In this document: piece by piece, positions 16,790 through 23,987 of the stretch
How the letters are laid out: every line of letters starts with the position of its first letter
Position numbering within the stretch: position 1 is the first letter of the stretch
DNA from: Clostridiales bacterium
GTDB taxonomy: Bacteria > Bacillota > Clostridia > Lachnospirales > Lachnospiraceae
DNA: 64,000 nt
NCBI GenBank assembly: GCA_018376135.1
Contig: JAHABX010000019.1
Coordinates: 6,375 to 70,374, forward strand
Reading direction: 5' to 3'
Made by a program: the position numbers and the translations under genes
The notes under the pieces: generated by a model
Database searches by the model: none
The model's input: only the letters and a program-made list of their open reading frames with translations
Told to the model about the DNA's origin: nothing

Positions 16790-18430
16790 ATGGATTTTAG
16801 TGTTGTTGTGTCATTGATGGGAGGACTGGGACTCTTTCTGCTGGGAATGAAGCAGATGAGCGATGGTCTGGAGAAGGCTGCAGGCGCCAAGATGCGCGGG
16901 ATCCTGGAGGCTGTTACGACGAACCGCTTTCTGGGTATGCTGGTAGGTATTCTGTTCTGTGCGGTAGTCCAGTCGTCCAGTGCGACGACCGTTATGGTGG
17001 TCAGCTTTGTCAATGCAGGGATGATGTCCCTGTATCAGGCGGCGGGAGTGATCATGGGTGCCAATATCGGTACAACGGTGACTTCCCAGCTGGTTTCCAT
17101 TAACCTGTCAGAGTATGCGCCGTTATTTTTGTTCCTGGGTGTGGTGATGACCCAGTTCGTCAGCAGCAGCCGGGTGAAGAAGATCGGTGAAGTGGTTCTG
17201 GGCTTTGGCGTGCTTTTCATGGGACTCAGCGTCATGTCGGGAAGCATGTCCAGCCTGAAGGATTCTCCGTATATTGCAGATCAGCTTGCCAGTCTGACGA
17301 ATCCGGCAATGGCAGTGCTTATGGGATTTGTGATCACGGCGATCATCCAGAGCTCCTCGGTAACGGTCAGTATCGTCCTTCTGATGGCACAGCAGGGACT
17401 TCTGCAGCTTCCGATCAGCTTCTTCATTATACTGGGATGCAACATCGGCTCCTGTATGTCTGCGGTGATCGCATCTCTGAGCGGCAAGAAGGAAGCAAAG
17501 AGAGCGGCGCTGATTCATCTGTTCTTCAATATCATTGGTACGGCGGTCATCTTTGTGATCCTGATCCTGGCAGGGGGACAGGTGCTCAATGGCATCGTGA
17601 AGATCTCCGGCACGGATCCGGGACGCTGTGTGGCAAATGCACATACCTTGTTCAAGGTATTCCAAGTGGCGATCCTTTTCCCGTTTGCAAAATGGATCGT
17701 GAAGCTGACCTATCTGGTTGTTCCGGGCAGCGAGGCGTCCGGAGATCAGGAATTCGAGCTTCTCTATATCGGGAAGAAGACCCTGTTCGCTCCAACGACC
17801 GCAGTGGTGGAGGCAGTCCGGGAGCTGGAGCATATGGGTGCGCTGGCATATGAGAATCTGAACCGGGGTCTGGACGCACTGGTGGCTTTGGACGAGGATA
17901 AGATCAACCGCATCTATGAGGTGGAGAAGCAGATCAATTTCCTGAACCATGAGATCACCAATTATCTGGTGAAGATCAGCCAGCTTACCCTTCCGGTGGA
18001 TGACAGCAAGAGCATCGGCGCGCTGTTCCATGTGGTCAACGATGTGGAACGCATTGGCGACCATGCGGAGAATCTGGCAGATGCGGCAAGAAACCGGATG
18101 GCTGAGAACATCGTTTTCAGTGATACGGGCTTTCAAGAGCTTCGCATCATGGGAGCGAAGGTCAATAAGATTTTGGAATACTCCATTGAGATGTTTGCTC
18201 ATAATACAAAGGAACATCTTCAGGACATTATGGATCTGGAGGATGAGATCGATGAGATGGAACGGCAGTTCCAGAGAAATCATGTGGAGCGTCTGACAAA
18301 GAACGAATGCTCGGCTGCATCCGGCATGATCTTCTCGGACGTGATCTCCGGACTGGAGAGAGTGGCTGACCATGCGACCAATATCGCATATGCGCTGCTG
18401 GAGGAATCCCCGGACGGAGATGAAGACTGA
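16790..18430 (+). CDS. Na/Pi cotransporter family protein with PhoU domain
   Basis: The 546-residue protein has two related membrane repeats, each with a glutamine-serine core (CAVVQSSSATTVMVV at about 60-75 and TAIIQSSSVTVSIVL at about 182-197), the signature of the NptA/PNaS family. A C-terminal PhoU-like helical domain (about 335-540) follows, with VNDVERIGDHAENL and LERVADHATNIAYAL. It probably imports phosphate with sodium, PhoU sensing or gating the flux. Single-gene unit; bidirectional terminator downstream. Confidence 0.92.
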   Translation: MDFSVVVSLMGGLGLFLLGMKQMSDGLEKAAGAKMRGILEAVTTNRFLGMLVGILFCAVVQSSSATTVMVVSFVNAGMMSLYQAAGVIMGANIGTTVTSQLVSINLSEYAPLFLFLGVVMTQFVSSSRVKKIGEVVLGFGVLFMGLSVMSGSMSSLKDSPYIADQLASLTNPAMAVLMGFVITAIIQSSSVTVSIVLLMAQQGLLQLPISFFIILGCNIGSCMSAVIASLSGKKEAKRAALIHLFFNIIGTAVIFVILILAGGQVLNGIVKISGTDPGRCVANAHTLFKVFQVAILFPFAKWIVKLTYLVVPGSEASGDQEFELLYIGKKTLFAPTTAVVEAVRELEHMGALAYENLNRGLDALVALDEDKINRIYEVEKQINFLNHEITNYLVKISQLTLPVDDSKSIGALFHVVNDVERIGDHAENLADAARNRMAENIVFSDTGFQELRIMGAKVNKILEYSIEMFAHNTKEHLQDIMDLEDEIDEMERQFQRNHVERLTKNECSAASGMIFSDVISGLERVADHATNIAYALLEESPDGDED

Positions 18431-18456
18431 TAAAAGTGAATGACAGCAGAGATAAA

Positions 18457-18500
18457 AAACACCCGCGTGGGAGCATTTTTGCCCTGCGTGGGTGTTTCTG
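18457..18500. terminator. Bidirectional terminator between convergent genes
   Basis: AAACACCCGCG (18457-18467) pairs with CGTGGGTGTTT (18487-18497), with A-rich and T-rich flanks, serving the Na/Pi transporter on plus and the GntR gene on minus. Confidence 0.75.
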
Positions 18501-18508
18501 TATATATG

Positions 18509-19222
18509 TTATGATTTTTGATTCCGAATCTCCTGCATGATGAACTCCATATGCTCCTGCATAACGGACACTGCAAGGGATTCCTTATTCTGAGAGATCG
18601 CGTCCACAAGCGTCCGGTGCTGGCGGTTGATACGGGCAAATTCTTCTTCCTGATTGAGCTTTTTGCGGATCCCGGCGATCACCCGGTCGATCAGCTGTGA
18701 AGATGCCTTCCAGGCACACAGGATAATGTGATTGCCTGCGATCTGGGCAATCTTGTCATGCAGCTCCCGGTCCAGCATGATCCGCTCGTCCTCGTCAAAG
18801 CTCTCCTCCAGTCGGTCCAGGATCGCTTTCAGATAAGTGGCATCCATGGCGCTGCACTTTCTGGCAGCGAGAGCGGCAGTCTGTCGTTCCAGCCCGGCAC
18901 GGAATTCCTGTATCTCCATGGCATTGCTTCCGCTCAGAGAGAACATAAGCGTCATGGGATAGAGGATGCAGTTGGAAGGATCGATGGTCAGGTAGATTCC
19001 GTCACAGGGAATGGTACGTACAAGACCAAGGAACTCCAGTGCTTCCAGTCCGGCCTGCACAGAGGAGATGGAACAGCCCAGATCCAGGGCAAGTATATCC
19101 TCGGTTGGAAGCCGGTCTCCCGGGTGTAAAATATTATTCTGCATATTCTCGATTAACTGTCGCATAAATCCCTGAAATACCGGTTCTCCGGCATCCAGCC
19201 TGTGAAAAATTTGATTCTGCAT
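18509..19222 (-). CDS. GntR-family transcriptional regulator, FCD/FadR-like
   Basis: A regulator of about 237 residues with an N-terminal winged helix (QLIENMQNNILHPGDRLPTEDILALDLGCSISSVQAGLEALEFLGLV) and an all-helical C-terminal domain of FCD type, where acidic and His residues (DRELHDKIAQIAGNHII) probably hold a metal and an organic acid ligand. GGGGGA sits a few bases before the ATG at 19222; an in-frame ATG at 19273 would add 17 residues and has no better ribosome site. It is divergent from copA but shares no evident function; its targets are unknown. Confidence 0.8.
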   Translation of the reverse strand: MQNQIFHRLDAGEPVFQGFMRQLIENMQNNILHPGDRLPTEDILALDLGCSISSVQAGLEALEFLGLVRTIPCDGIYLTIDPSNCILYPMTLMFSLSGSNAMEIQEFRAGLERQTAALAARKCSAMDATYLKAILDRLEESFDEDERIMLDRELHDKIAQIAGNHIILCAWKASSQLIDRVIAGIRKKLNQEEEFARINRQHRTLVDAISQNKESLAVSVMQEHMEFIMQEIRNQKS

Positions 19223-19367
19223 ATGATCCCCCATTTTCCCCTGAATATCTTTTGTATGATTACACCTTATCATATTTTGTACTGTTTTCCAATCCCCAGT
19301 AACAAGTTGTCTGAGACATTTAAATCAGATTTATATAAAATTTTTTACCTGCCGTCTCATATCCCCG

Positions 19368-19425
19368 TTGACATTTGAAAAGAAGTATGCTATAACAAAA
19401 ACAACAGGACACCCCGGTGGGGTAT
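19368..19425 (+). promoter_or_regulatory. copA promoter with CsoR-type operator
   Basis: TTGACA (19368-19373) and TATAAC (19391-19396) with a 17-base spacer. Downstream, ACACCCC-GGT-GGGGTAT (19409-19425) is a near-palindrome of CCCC/GGGG half sites, the known pattern of CsoR operators, placed at about +7 to +23 where a bound repressor blocks transcription. csoR itself is the last gene of the unit. Confidence 0.8.
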
Positions 19426-19446
19426 CTGAAAGGAGGAATCAGACGG

Positions 19447-22017
19447 ATGAAGCAAAAATTTGATGTGACCGGAATGAGCTGCAGCGCCTGCAGTGCCCAT
19501 GTGGAGAAGGCGGTGGGCAAGGTTCCGGGTGTTGATAAGGTACAGGTGAATCTTCTGCAGAATTCCATGGTTGTGGAGTATAAGGAGGGGGCTGCGGATG
19601 CGCAGACCATTGTCCGTGCGGTAGAGGAAGCCGGATATGGGGCATCTGTGAGAGGGGAGCAGGCGGAGGCGGCTTCCAAAGACGGGAAGAATGATCTCCA
19701 GAAGAGGACAGAGGCAGAGGCAAGACAGATGAAGCATCGTCTTGGCTGGTCCATCGGATTTCTGGCAGTGCTCATGTACGTGTCCATGGGACATATGCTT
19801 GGCTGGCCGCTTCCGGCGATCCTGTCCGGACATGAGAATGTGATGGTATTCGCGCTGACGCAGCTTTTCCTGACCCTTCCGGTCATGTATCTGAACCGGA
19901 AATATTTTGAGACGGGCTTTAAATCACTGATGCACGGCGCCCCCAACATGGATACCCTGGTGGCGATGGGGTCCGCAGCGGCAGTGGTCTACAGTGTCAG
20001 CCAGCTTTTTGTTATGGGTTATGCACTGGGGCGCGGGGATGTGGGGCTTGCCCATGAGCGTGCCATGAATCTTTACTTTGAGGCGGCGGCCATGATCCTG
20101 GCACTGGTGACCATCGGCAAATATATGGAGAGCCGTTCCAAGAACCGGACCTCGGATGCCATCACCAAGCTGATGGATCTGGCGCCCAGGACCGCACTGG
20201 TGCTTCGGGACGGAGCAGAGATGGAGATCCCGGCAGAGCAGGTCACAGTGGGTGAGATCGTCATCGTGAAGCCTGGACAGGGTATCCCGGTGGATGGTAT
20301 TATAATAGAAGGAACCGGAACGGTGGATGAATCTGCCATTACCGGAGAGAGCATTCCGGTAGAGAAGGGAGCAGGAGACCGGGTAACCGGAGCAACCGTG
20401 AACCGGGCGGGCTATTTCCGGATGGAAGCAGACCGTGTGGGGAATGATACGACTCTTTCTCAGATCATTCGTCTGGTGGAGGAGGCGGGAGGATCCAAGG
20501 CACCCATCGCAAAGCTGGCGGATAAGGTGAGCGGCGTCTTTGTTCCGATCGTCATTGGGATCGCACTGGTCACCATTGCCGCATGGCTTCTGGCAGGACA
20601 GAGCTTCAGCTTTGCCCTTGCATCCGGTATCGCAGTTCTGGTAATCTCCTGTCCCTGTGCGCTGGGACTTGCAACCCCCACGGCGATCATGGTAGGTACC
20701 GGACGGGGTGCGGAGCAGGGGATCCTGATCAAATCCGGAGAGAGTCTGGAGACGGCTCATCTGGTAGATACTATCGTGCTGGATAAGACCGGAACGATCA
20801 CAAAGGGTCATCCGGCGGTTACCGATGTGATAACGGCTCCCGCAGCGGCAGAGAAGGAGCTTCTGCAGGCGGCTGCTTCCCTGGAGCAGGCATCTGAGCA
20901 TCCGCTGGCGGAAGCGATCGTGGAGTATGCAAAGCAGCAGGGTATTGCACTGAAGAAGACCACGGAGTTTCAGGCAACAGCAGGACAGGGCGTATCCGGT
21001 ATGGTGGACGGCAGACAGGTCCATGCAGGCAATCTCAGGATGATGCAGGCGCTTGGAATCGAAGCGGCAGGCATGGAGGAGAAGGCAGAGCAGTGTGCCA
21101 GAGAAGGAAAGACAGCCCTTTATATCGCAGCGGCAGGACAGCTTCTCGGCATTCTGGCGGTGGCGGATCCGGTAAAGGAGACCAGTGCGCAGGCAATACA
21201 GGAATTTGAGAAGATGGGACTTTCGGTAGTCATGCTCACCGGCGACAATGAGCGGACGGCCCGCGCCATACAGGAAAAGCTGGGTATCACCAGAGTCGTG
21301 GCAGAGGTGCTTCCTCAGGACAAGGAGCAGGAAGTGAGAAGACTTCAGGAAGAGGGGCACAGGGTCGCCATGGTAGGAGACGGAATCAATGATGCCCCGG
21401 CGCTTGCAAGAGCGGATGTGGGTATTGCCATCGGAGCAGGTACCGACGTGGCGATCGAGTCAGCAGATATCGTGCTGATGAAGAGCGATCTTCTGGATGC
21501 GGCGGCGGCGATCCAGCTCAGCCGGAAGGTCATCCGCAACATCAAGGAGAATCTGTTCTGGGCGTTCTTCTACAATGCCCTTGGCATTCCGCTGGCGGCA
21601 GGAGTTTTCTATCCGCTGCTGGGCTGGCAGATGAATCCCATGTTTGGAAGCGCGGCGATGAGCTTCAGCTCGGTGTTTGTGGTATCCAATGCGCTGAGAC
21701 TGAAGGGCTTCCGCCCCACGTTTTATAAGAAGAGATCACCTGCGGCAGAAAGTAAAGCCGCAGTGGAGACAGAGAAACCGGCAGAGCCGGAATACAAGGA
21801 GGATATTACCATGAAGAAAACCATGAAGATCGAAGGAATGATGTGCGGACACTGTACAGGAAGAGTGGATAAGGTGCTGAACGCGCTGGAGGGCGTACAG
21901 GCTCAGGTCAGCCTGGAGGACAAGGCGGCTTACCTTACCATGGAAGGAGATGTCAGCGACGAGCTTCTGAAGAAGACGGTGGAGGATGAAGGCTATCAGG
22001 TCGTAGAGATCCTGTAA
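19447..22017 (+). CDS. copA: Copper-exporting P1B-type ATPase with N- and C-terminal metal-binding domains
   Basis: Pumps Cu(I) out of the cell. The 856-residue protein starts at ATG 19447, nine bases after AAAGGAGG; the open frame upstream from 19417 contains that site. Residues 1-68 form an HMA domain with GMSCSAC (Cys12, Cys15). Then come the membrane helices with the SCPCALGLATP ion site near residue 402, the phosphorylation motif DKTGTITKG near 446, SEHPLA and the hinge GDGINDAPAL. Unusually, residues 789-856 are a second, C-terminal HMA domain with GMMCGHC (Cys800, Cys803), preceded by an in-frame ribosome site. Followed by csoR 11 bases later. Confidence 0.95.
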   Translation: MKQKFDVTGMSCSACSAHVEKAVGKVPGVDKVQVNLLQNSMVVEYKEGAADAQTIVRAVEEAGYGASVRGEQAEAASKDGKNDLQKRTEAEARQMKHRLGWSIGFLAVLMYVSMGHMLGWPLPAILSGHENVMVFALTQLFLTLPVMYLNRKYFETGFKSLMHGAPNMDTLVAMGSAAAVVYSVSQLFVMGYALGRGDVGLAHERAMNLYFEAAAMILALVTIGKYMESRSKNRTSDAITKLMDLAPRTALVLRDGAEMEIPAEQVTVGEIVIVKPGQGIPVDGIIIEGTGTVDESAITGESIPVEKGAGDRVTGATVNRAGYFRMEADRVGNDTTLSQIIRLVEEAGGSKAPIAKLADKVSGVFVPIVIGIALVTIAAWLLAGQSFSFALASGIAVLVISCPCALGLATPTAIMVGTGRGAEQGILIKSGESLETAHLVDTIVLDKTGTITKGHPAVTDVITAPAAAEKELLQAAASLEQASEHPLAEAIVEYAKQQGIALKKTTEFQATAGQGVSGMVDGRQVHAGNLRMMQALGIEAAGMEEKAEQCAREGKTALYIAAAGQLLGILAVADPVKETSAQAIQEFEKMGLSVVMLTGDNERTARAIQEKLGITRVVAEVLPQDKEQEVRRLQEEGHRVAMVGDGINDAPALARADVGIAIGAGTDVAIESADIVLMKSDLLDAAAAIQLSRKVIRNIKENLFWAFFYNALGIPLAAGVFYPLLGWQMNPMFGSAAMSFSSVFVVSNALRLKGFRPTFYKKRSPAAESKAAVETEKPAEPEYKEDITMKKTMKIEGMMCGHCTGRVDKVLNALEGVQAQVSLEDKAAYLTMEGDVSDELLKKTVEDEGYQVVEIL
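21796..22017 (+). other. Internal translation start for a free CopZ-like copper chaperone
   Basis: Inside copA, AAGGAGG at 21796-21802 lies eight bases before an in-frame ATG at 21811. Initiation there would give a 68-residue protein, MKKTMKIEGMMCGHC..., matching free CopZ in length, start and CxxC motif. The site is as good as any real one in the window. Internal initiation is inference; the alternative is an old copA-copZ fusion with a relic ribosome site. Confidence 0.6.
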
Positions 22018-22028
22018 GGAACAGAAAT

Positions 22029-22292
22029 ATGAAAGCAGACAAGAAGAAAACAGAGCGTCTTTTAAAGACGGCACGAGGACAAATCGACGGCATTCTGCGT
22101 ATGGTGGAGGAGGACCGCTACTGCATGGACATCTCCGCACAGGTCATGGCGACGGATGCGATCCTTCGGAAGGTCAATAACGAGATCATCCGCGCCCATA
22201 TGAAGGGTTGTGTAAAATCGGCAATTCTGGAGGGCAATGGAGATGAAAAGATAGACGAGTTGATGGAAATCGTGGACAAATTAACAAAATAA
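22029..22292 (+). CDS. csoR: Copper-sensing repressor CsoR
   Basis: An 87-residue DUF156/CsoR helical protein with the Cu(I) ligand set Cys32, His57 and Cys61 (YCMDIS and HMKGC). The N-terminal half has the family RLLKTARGQIDGILRMVEE. Cu(I) binding releases the operator, derepressing the copA-csoR unit; the matching operator is at 19409-19425. An AAGGAA site precedes the ATG, 11 bases after copA. Confidence 0.93.
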   Translation: MKADKKKTERLLKTARGQIDGILRMVEEDRYCMDISAQVMATDAILRKVNNEIIRAHMKGCVKSAILEGNGDEKIDELMEIVDKLTK

Positions 22293-22317
22293 GGATGCAG
22301 AAATACAAAATCATCCG

Positions 22318-22346
22318 TTGACAAAAACTCCCGTATGTTATAGAAT
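22318..22346 (+). promoter_or_regulatory. Promoter of the NlpC/P60 gene
   Basis: TTGACA (22318-22323) and TAGAAT (22341-22346) with a 17-base spacer, about 45 bases before the start codon. Confidence 0.7.
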
Positions 22347-22392
22347 TGTACACGAAATGTAATAATTCTGTAATATTTAACGGGAGTTTGTA

Positions 22393-23445
22393 ATGTCGAA
22401 AAATAGAGAGAAGAAAATTATCGGAAGTATCGGAGCAGTTCTGATGGGTGCAGTCATTGTATGCGGAGCACCAATGGATGCACAGGCATCCGCTGCACTG
22501 GGAAGCAGTGCGCAGATCGGTCTTTCTGCGGATCTGGAATCTGTTGAGAATACAGAGGTTCTGGAAAGAGCCATGAACGATGTGGTCCTGGATGCATTCC
22601 ATCTGGACGGCTACAGCAATCTGGGAATCGTCAGTGTGTCAGAGGGAAAGGTAAACATCCGCGATGGAGCGTCTACCGAAGGCAAGATTGTAGGCAAGAT
22701 CGGACGTGATGCAGGCTGTGATGTTCTTGGCGAAGAAGGCGAGTGGCTTCATGTGAAGTCCGGCGAGGTGGAAGGATATATCAAGTCCGAATATGTTCTG
22801 ACAGGCTCCGACGCGCTGGAGAAGGCTTCTACCCTGTTAAAGCCTGTTGCAGATGTGAACACGGATGGTCTGAAGGTTCGTACCGAGCCGAATACCGAGT
22901 GCGAGGTGCTGGATGTGGTGGGCTCCGGACAGAGCTTTGATGTTCTGGAAGAGCTGGATGAGTGGGTGAAGATCGATCTTGACGGCGAGGAAGGATACCT
23001 TTTCAAGGAATATGTGGAGGTTGGAGCGAAGCTGGATGAGGCTTTGACCATCAATGAGATCCGTTACGGCGAGGGTGTGTCGGATGTACGCATCGCGCTG
23101 AGTGAATTCGCGAAGCAGCATATCGGTAATCCGTATGTGTGGGGCGGCGTCAGCCTGACCAGAGGTGCAGACTGTTCCGGTTTTGTGTTATCCGTATTTA
23201 AGAATTATGGAATGAGTCTTCCTCATTCTTCCCGTGCACAGGCAAACTGCGGAAGTGCAGTCAGTCTTTCCGAGCTGAAGCCGGGCGATCTGGTATTCTA
23301 CGGGAACAGTTCCGGTATCAACCACGTGGCAATCTATGTGGGCGGCGGACAGGTTGTGCATGCAAGTAATCCCCGTGTGGGAATCACCATTTCCGGTATG
23401 TATTACAGAACTCCGGTAAAGGCGAGAAGAATCATTCAGGATTGA
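22393..23445 (+). CDS. Secreted NlpC/P60 cell-wall hydrolase with two SH3 domains
   Basis: A 350-residue peptidoglycan endopeptidase. A signal peptide covers residues 1-32 (KK, hydrophobic core, AQASA). Two bacterial SH3 domains follow at about 75-137 (VNIRDGAS) and 150-212 (LKVRTEP), which bind the wall. The catalytic NlpC/P60 domain is at about 230-350 with GADCSGFVLSVF (Cys near 260), NHVAIYVG and VVHASN giving the Cys-His-His set. It likely cleaves stem peptides during growth or division. It has its own promoter and is followed by the rpsO promoter. Confidence 0.92.
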   Translation: MSKNREKKIIGSIGAVLMGAVIVCGAPMDAQASAALGSSAQIGLSADLESVENTEVLERAMNDVVLDAFHLDGYSNLGIVSVSEGKVNIRDGASTEGKIVGKIGRDAGCDVLGEEGEWLHVKSGEVEGYIKSEYVLTGSDALEKASTLLKPVADVNTDGLKVRTEPNTECEVLDVVGSGQSFDVLEELDEWVKIDLDGEEGYLFKEYVEVGAKLDEALTINEIRYGEGVSDVRIALSEFAKQHIGNPYVWGGVSLTRGADCSGFVLSVFKNYGMSLPHSSRAQANCGSAVSLSELKPGDLVFYGNSSGINHVAIYVGGGQVVHASNPRVGITISGMYYRTPVKARRIIQD

Positions 23446-23455
23446 TAAAATCCAC

Positions 23456-23484
23456 TTTACAAAGCGGCTGGTTTATGCTAGAGT
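23456..23484 (+). promoter_or_regulatory. Promoter of rpsO
   Basis: TTTACA (23456-23461) and TAGAGT (23479-23484), 17-base spacer. A leader of about 85 bases with GGTC/GACC-rich segments (23515-23550) follows and may fold as an S15 autoregulatory leader. Confidence 0.6.
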
Positions 23485-23574
23485 AATAAGGTATGATTTT
23501 AGCCGTCATTCAGAGTCCGGACACTCCGACCGACCCTTAATGACCGGCGTTTGAAAGTATAAGGAGGAAACAAA

Positions 23575-23841
23575 ATGATTTCTAAGGAAAAGAAGCAGGC
23601 AATTATCGCAGAGTATGGTCGTTGCGAGGGAGATACCGGATCACCGGAAGTACAGATCGCGATCCTGACTGCAAGAATTCAGGAGCTGACTGAGCATCTG
23701 AAAGCAAACCAGAAGGATCATCATTCCAGAAGAGGTCTTCTGAAAATGGTAGGTCAGAGACGTGGAATGCTCGCATACCTGAAGGGAACCGACATCGAGA
23801 GATATCGTGCATTAATTGCAAAATTAGGTCTGAGAAAGTAA
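23575..23841 (+). CDS. rpsO: 30S ribosomal protein S15
   Basis: An 88-residue S15 with the family segments GRCEGDTGSPEVQIAILTARI and KDHHSRRGLLKMVGQRRGML. It binds the 16S central domain and is needed for bridge B4. Start ATG follows AAGGAGGAAAC. It lies upstream of pnp as in many bacteria; a strong terminator separates them but no separate pnp promoter is evident. Confidence 0.96.
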   Translation: MISKEKKQAIIAEYGRCEGDTGSPEVQIAILTARIQELTEHLKANQKDHHSRRGLLKMVGQRRGMLAYLKGTDIERYRALIAKLGLRK

Positions 23842-23850
23842 TCAATCATA

Positions 23851-23880
23851 GGGGCGGAGAAGTTCTCCGCCCCTGTTTTT
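23851..23880 (+). terminator. Terminator after rpsO
   Basis: GGGGCGGAGA (23851-23860) and TCTCCGCCCC (23864-23873) form a 10-bp GC-rich stem, followed by TGTTTTT. Partial read-through may feed pnp. Confidence 0.9.
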
Positions 23881-23957
23881 AGTGGAAGATAAGCTCCGAG
23901 ACCACTGAAAAGCACAAATACAGTTTGTTTTTTTCAGTAGTTTCGGTATCTTCTGCT
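23881..23957 (+). promoter_or_regulatory. Long imperfect hairpin in the pnp leader
   Basis: The arm 23881-23911 pairs with 23931-23957 over about 27 positions with wobble pairs and a 4-base bulge; GAAGATA/TATCTTC and ACTGAAAA/TTTTCAGT are exact. In E. coli the pnp leader has a stem cut by RNase III through which PNPase limits its own synthesis. A similar role here is inference. Confidence 0.55.
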
Positions 23958-23987
23958 AAAAGAAAGAAAAGAAAGGAGATACAGAAT

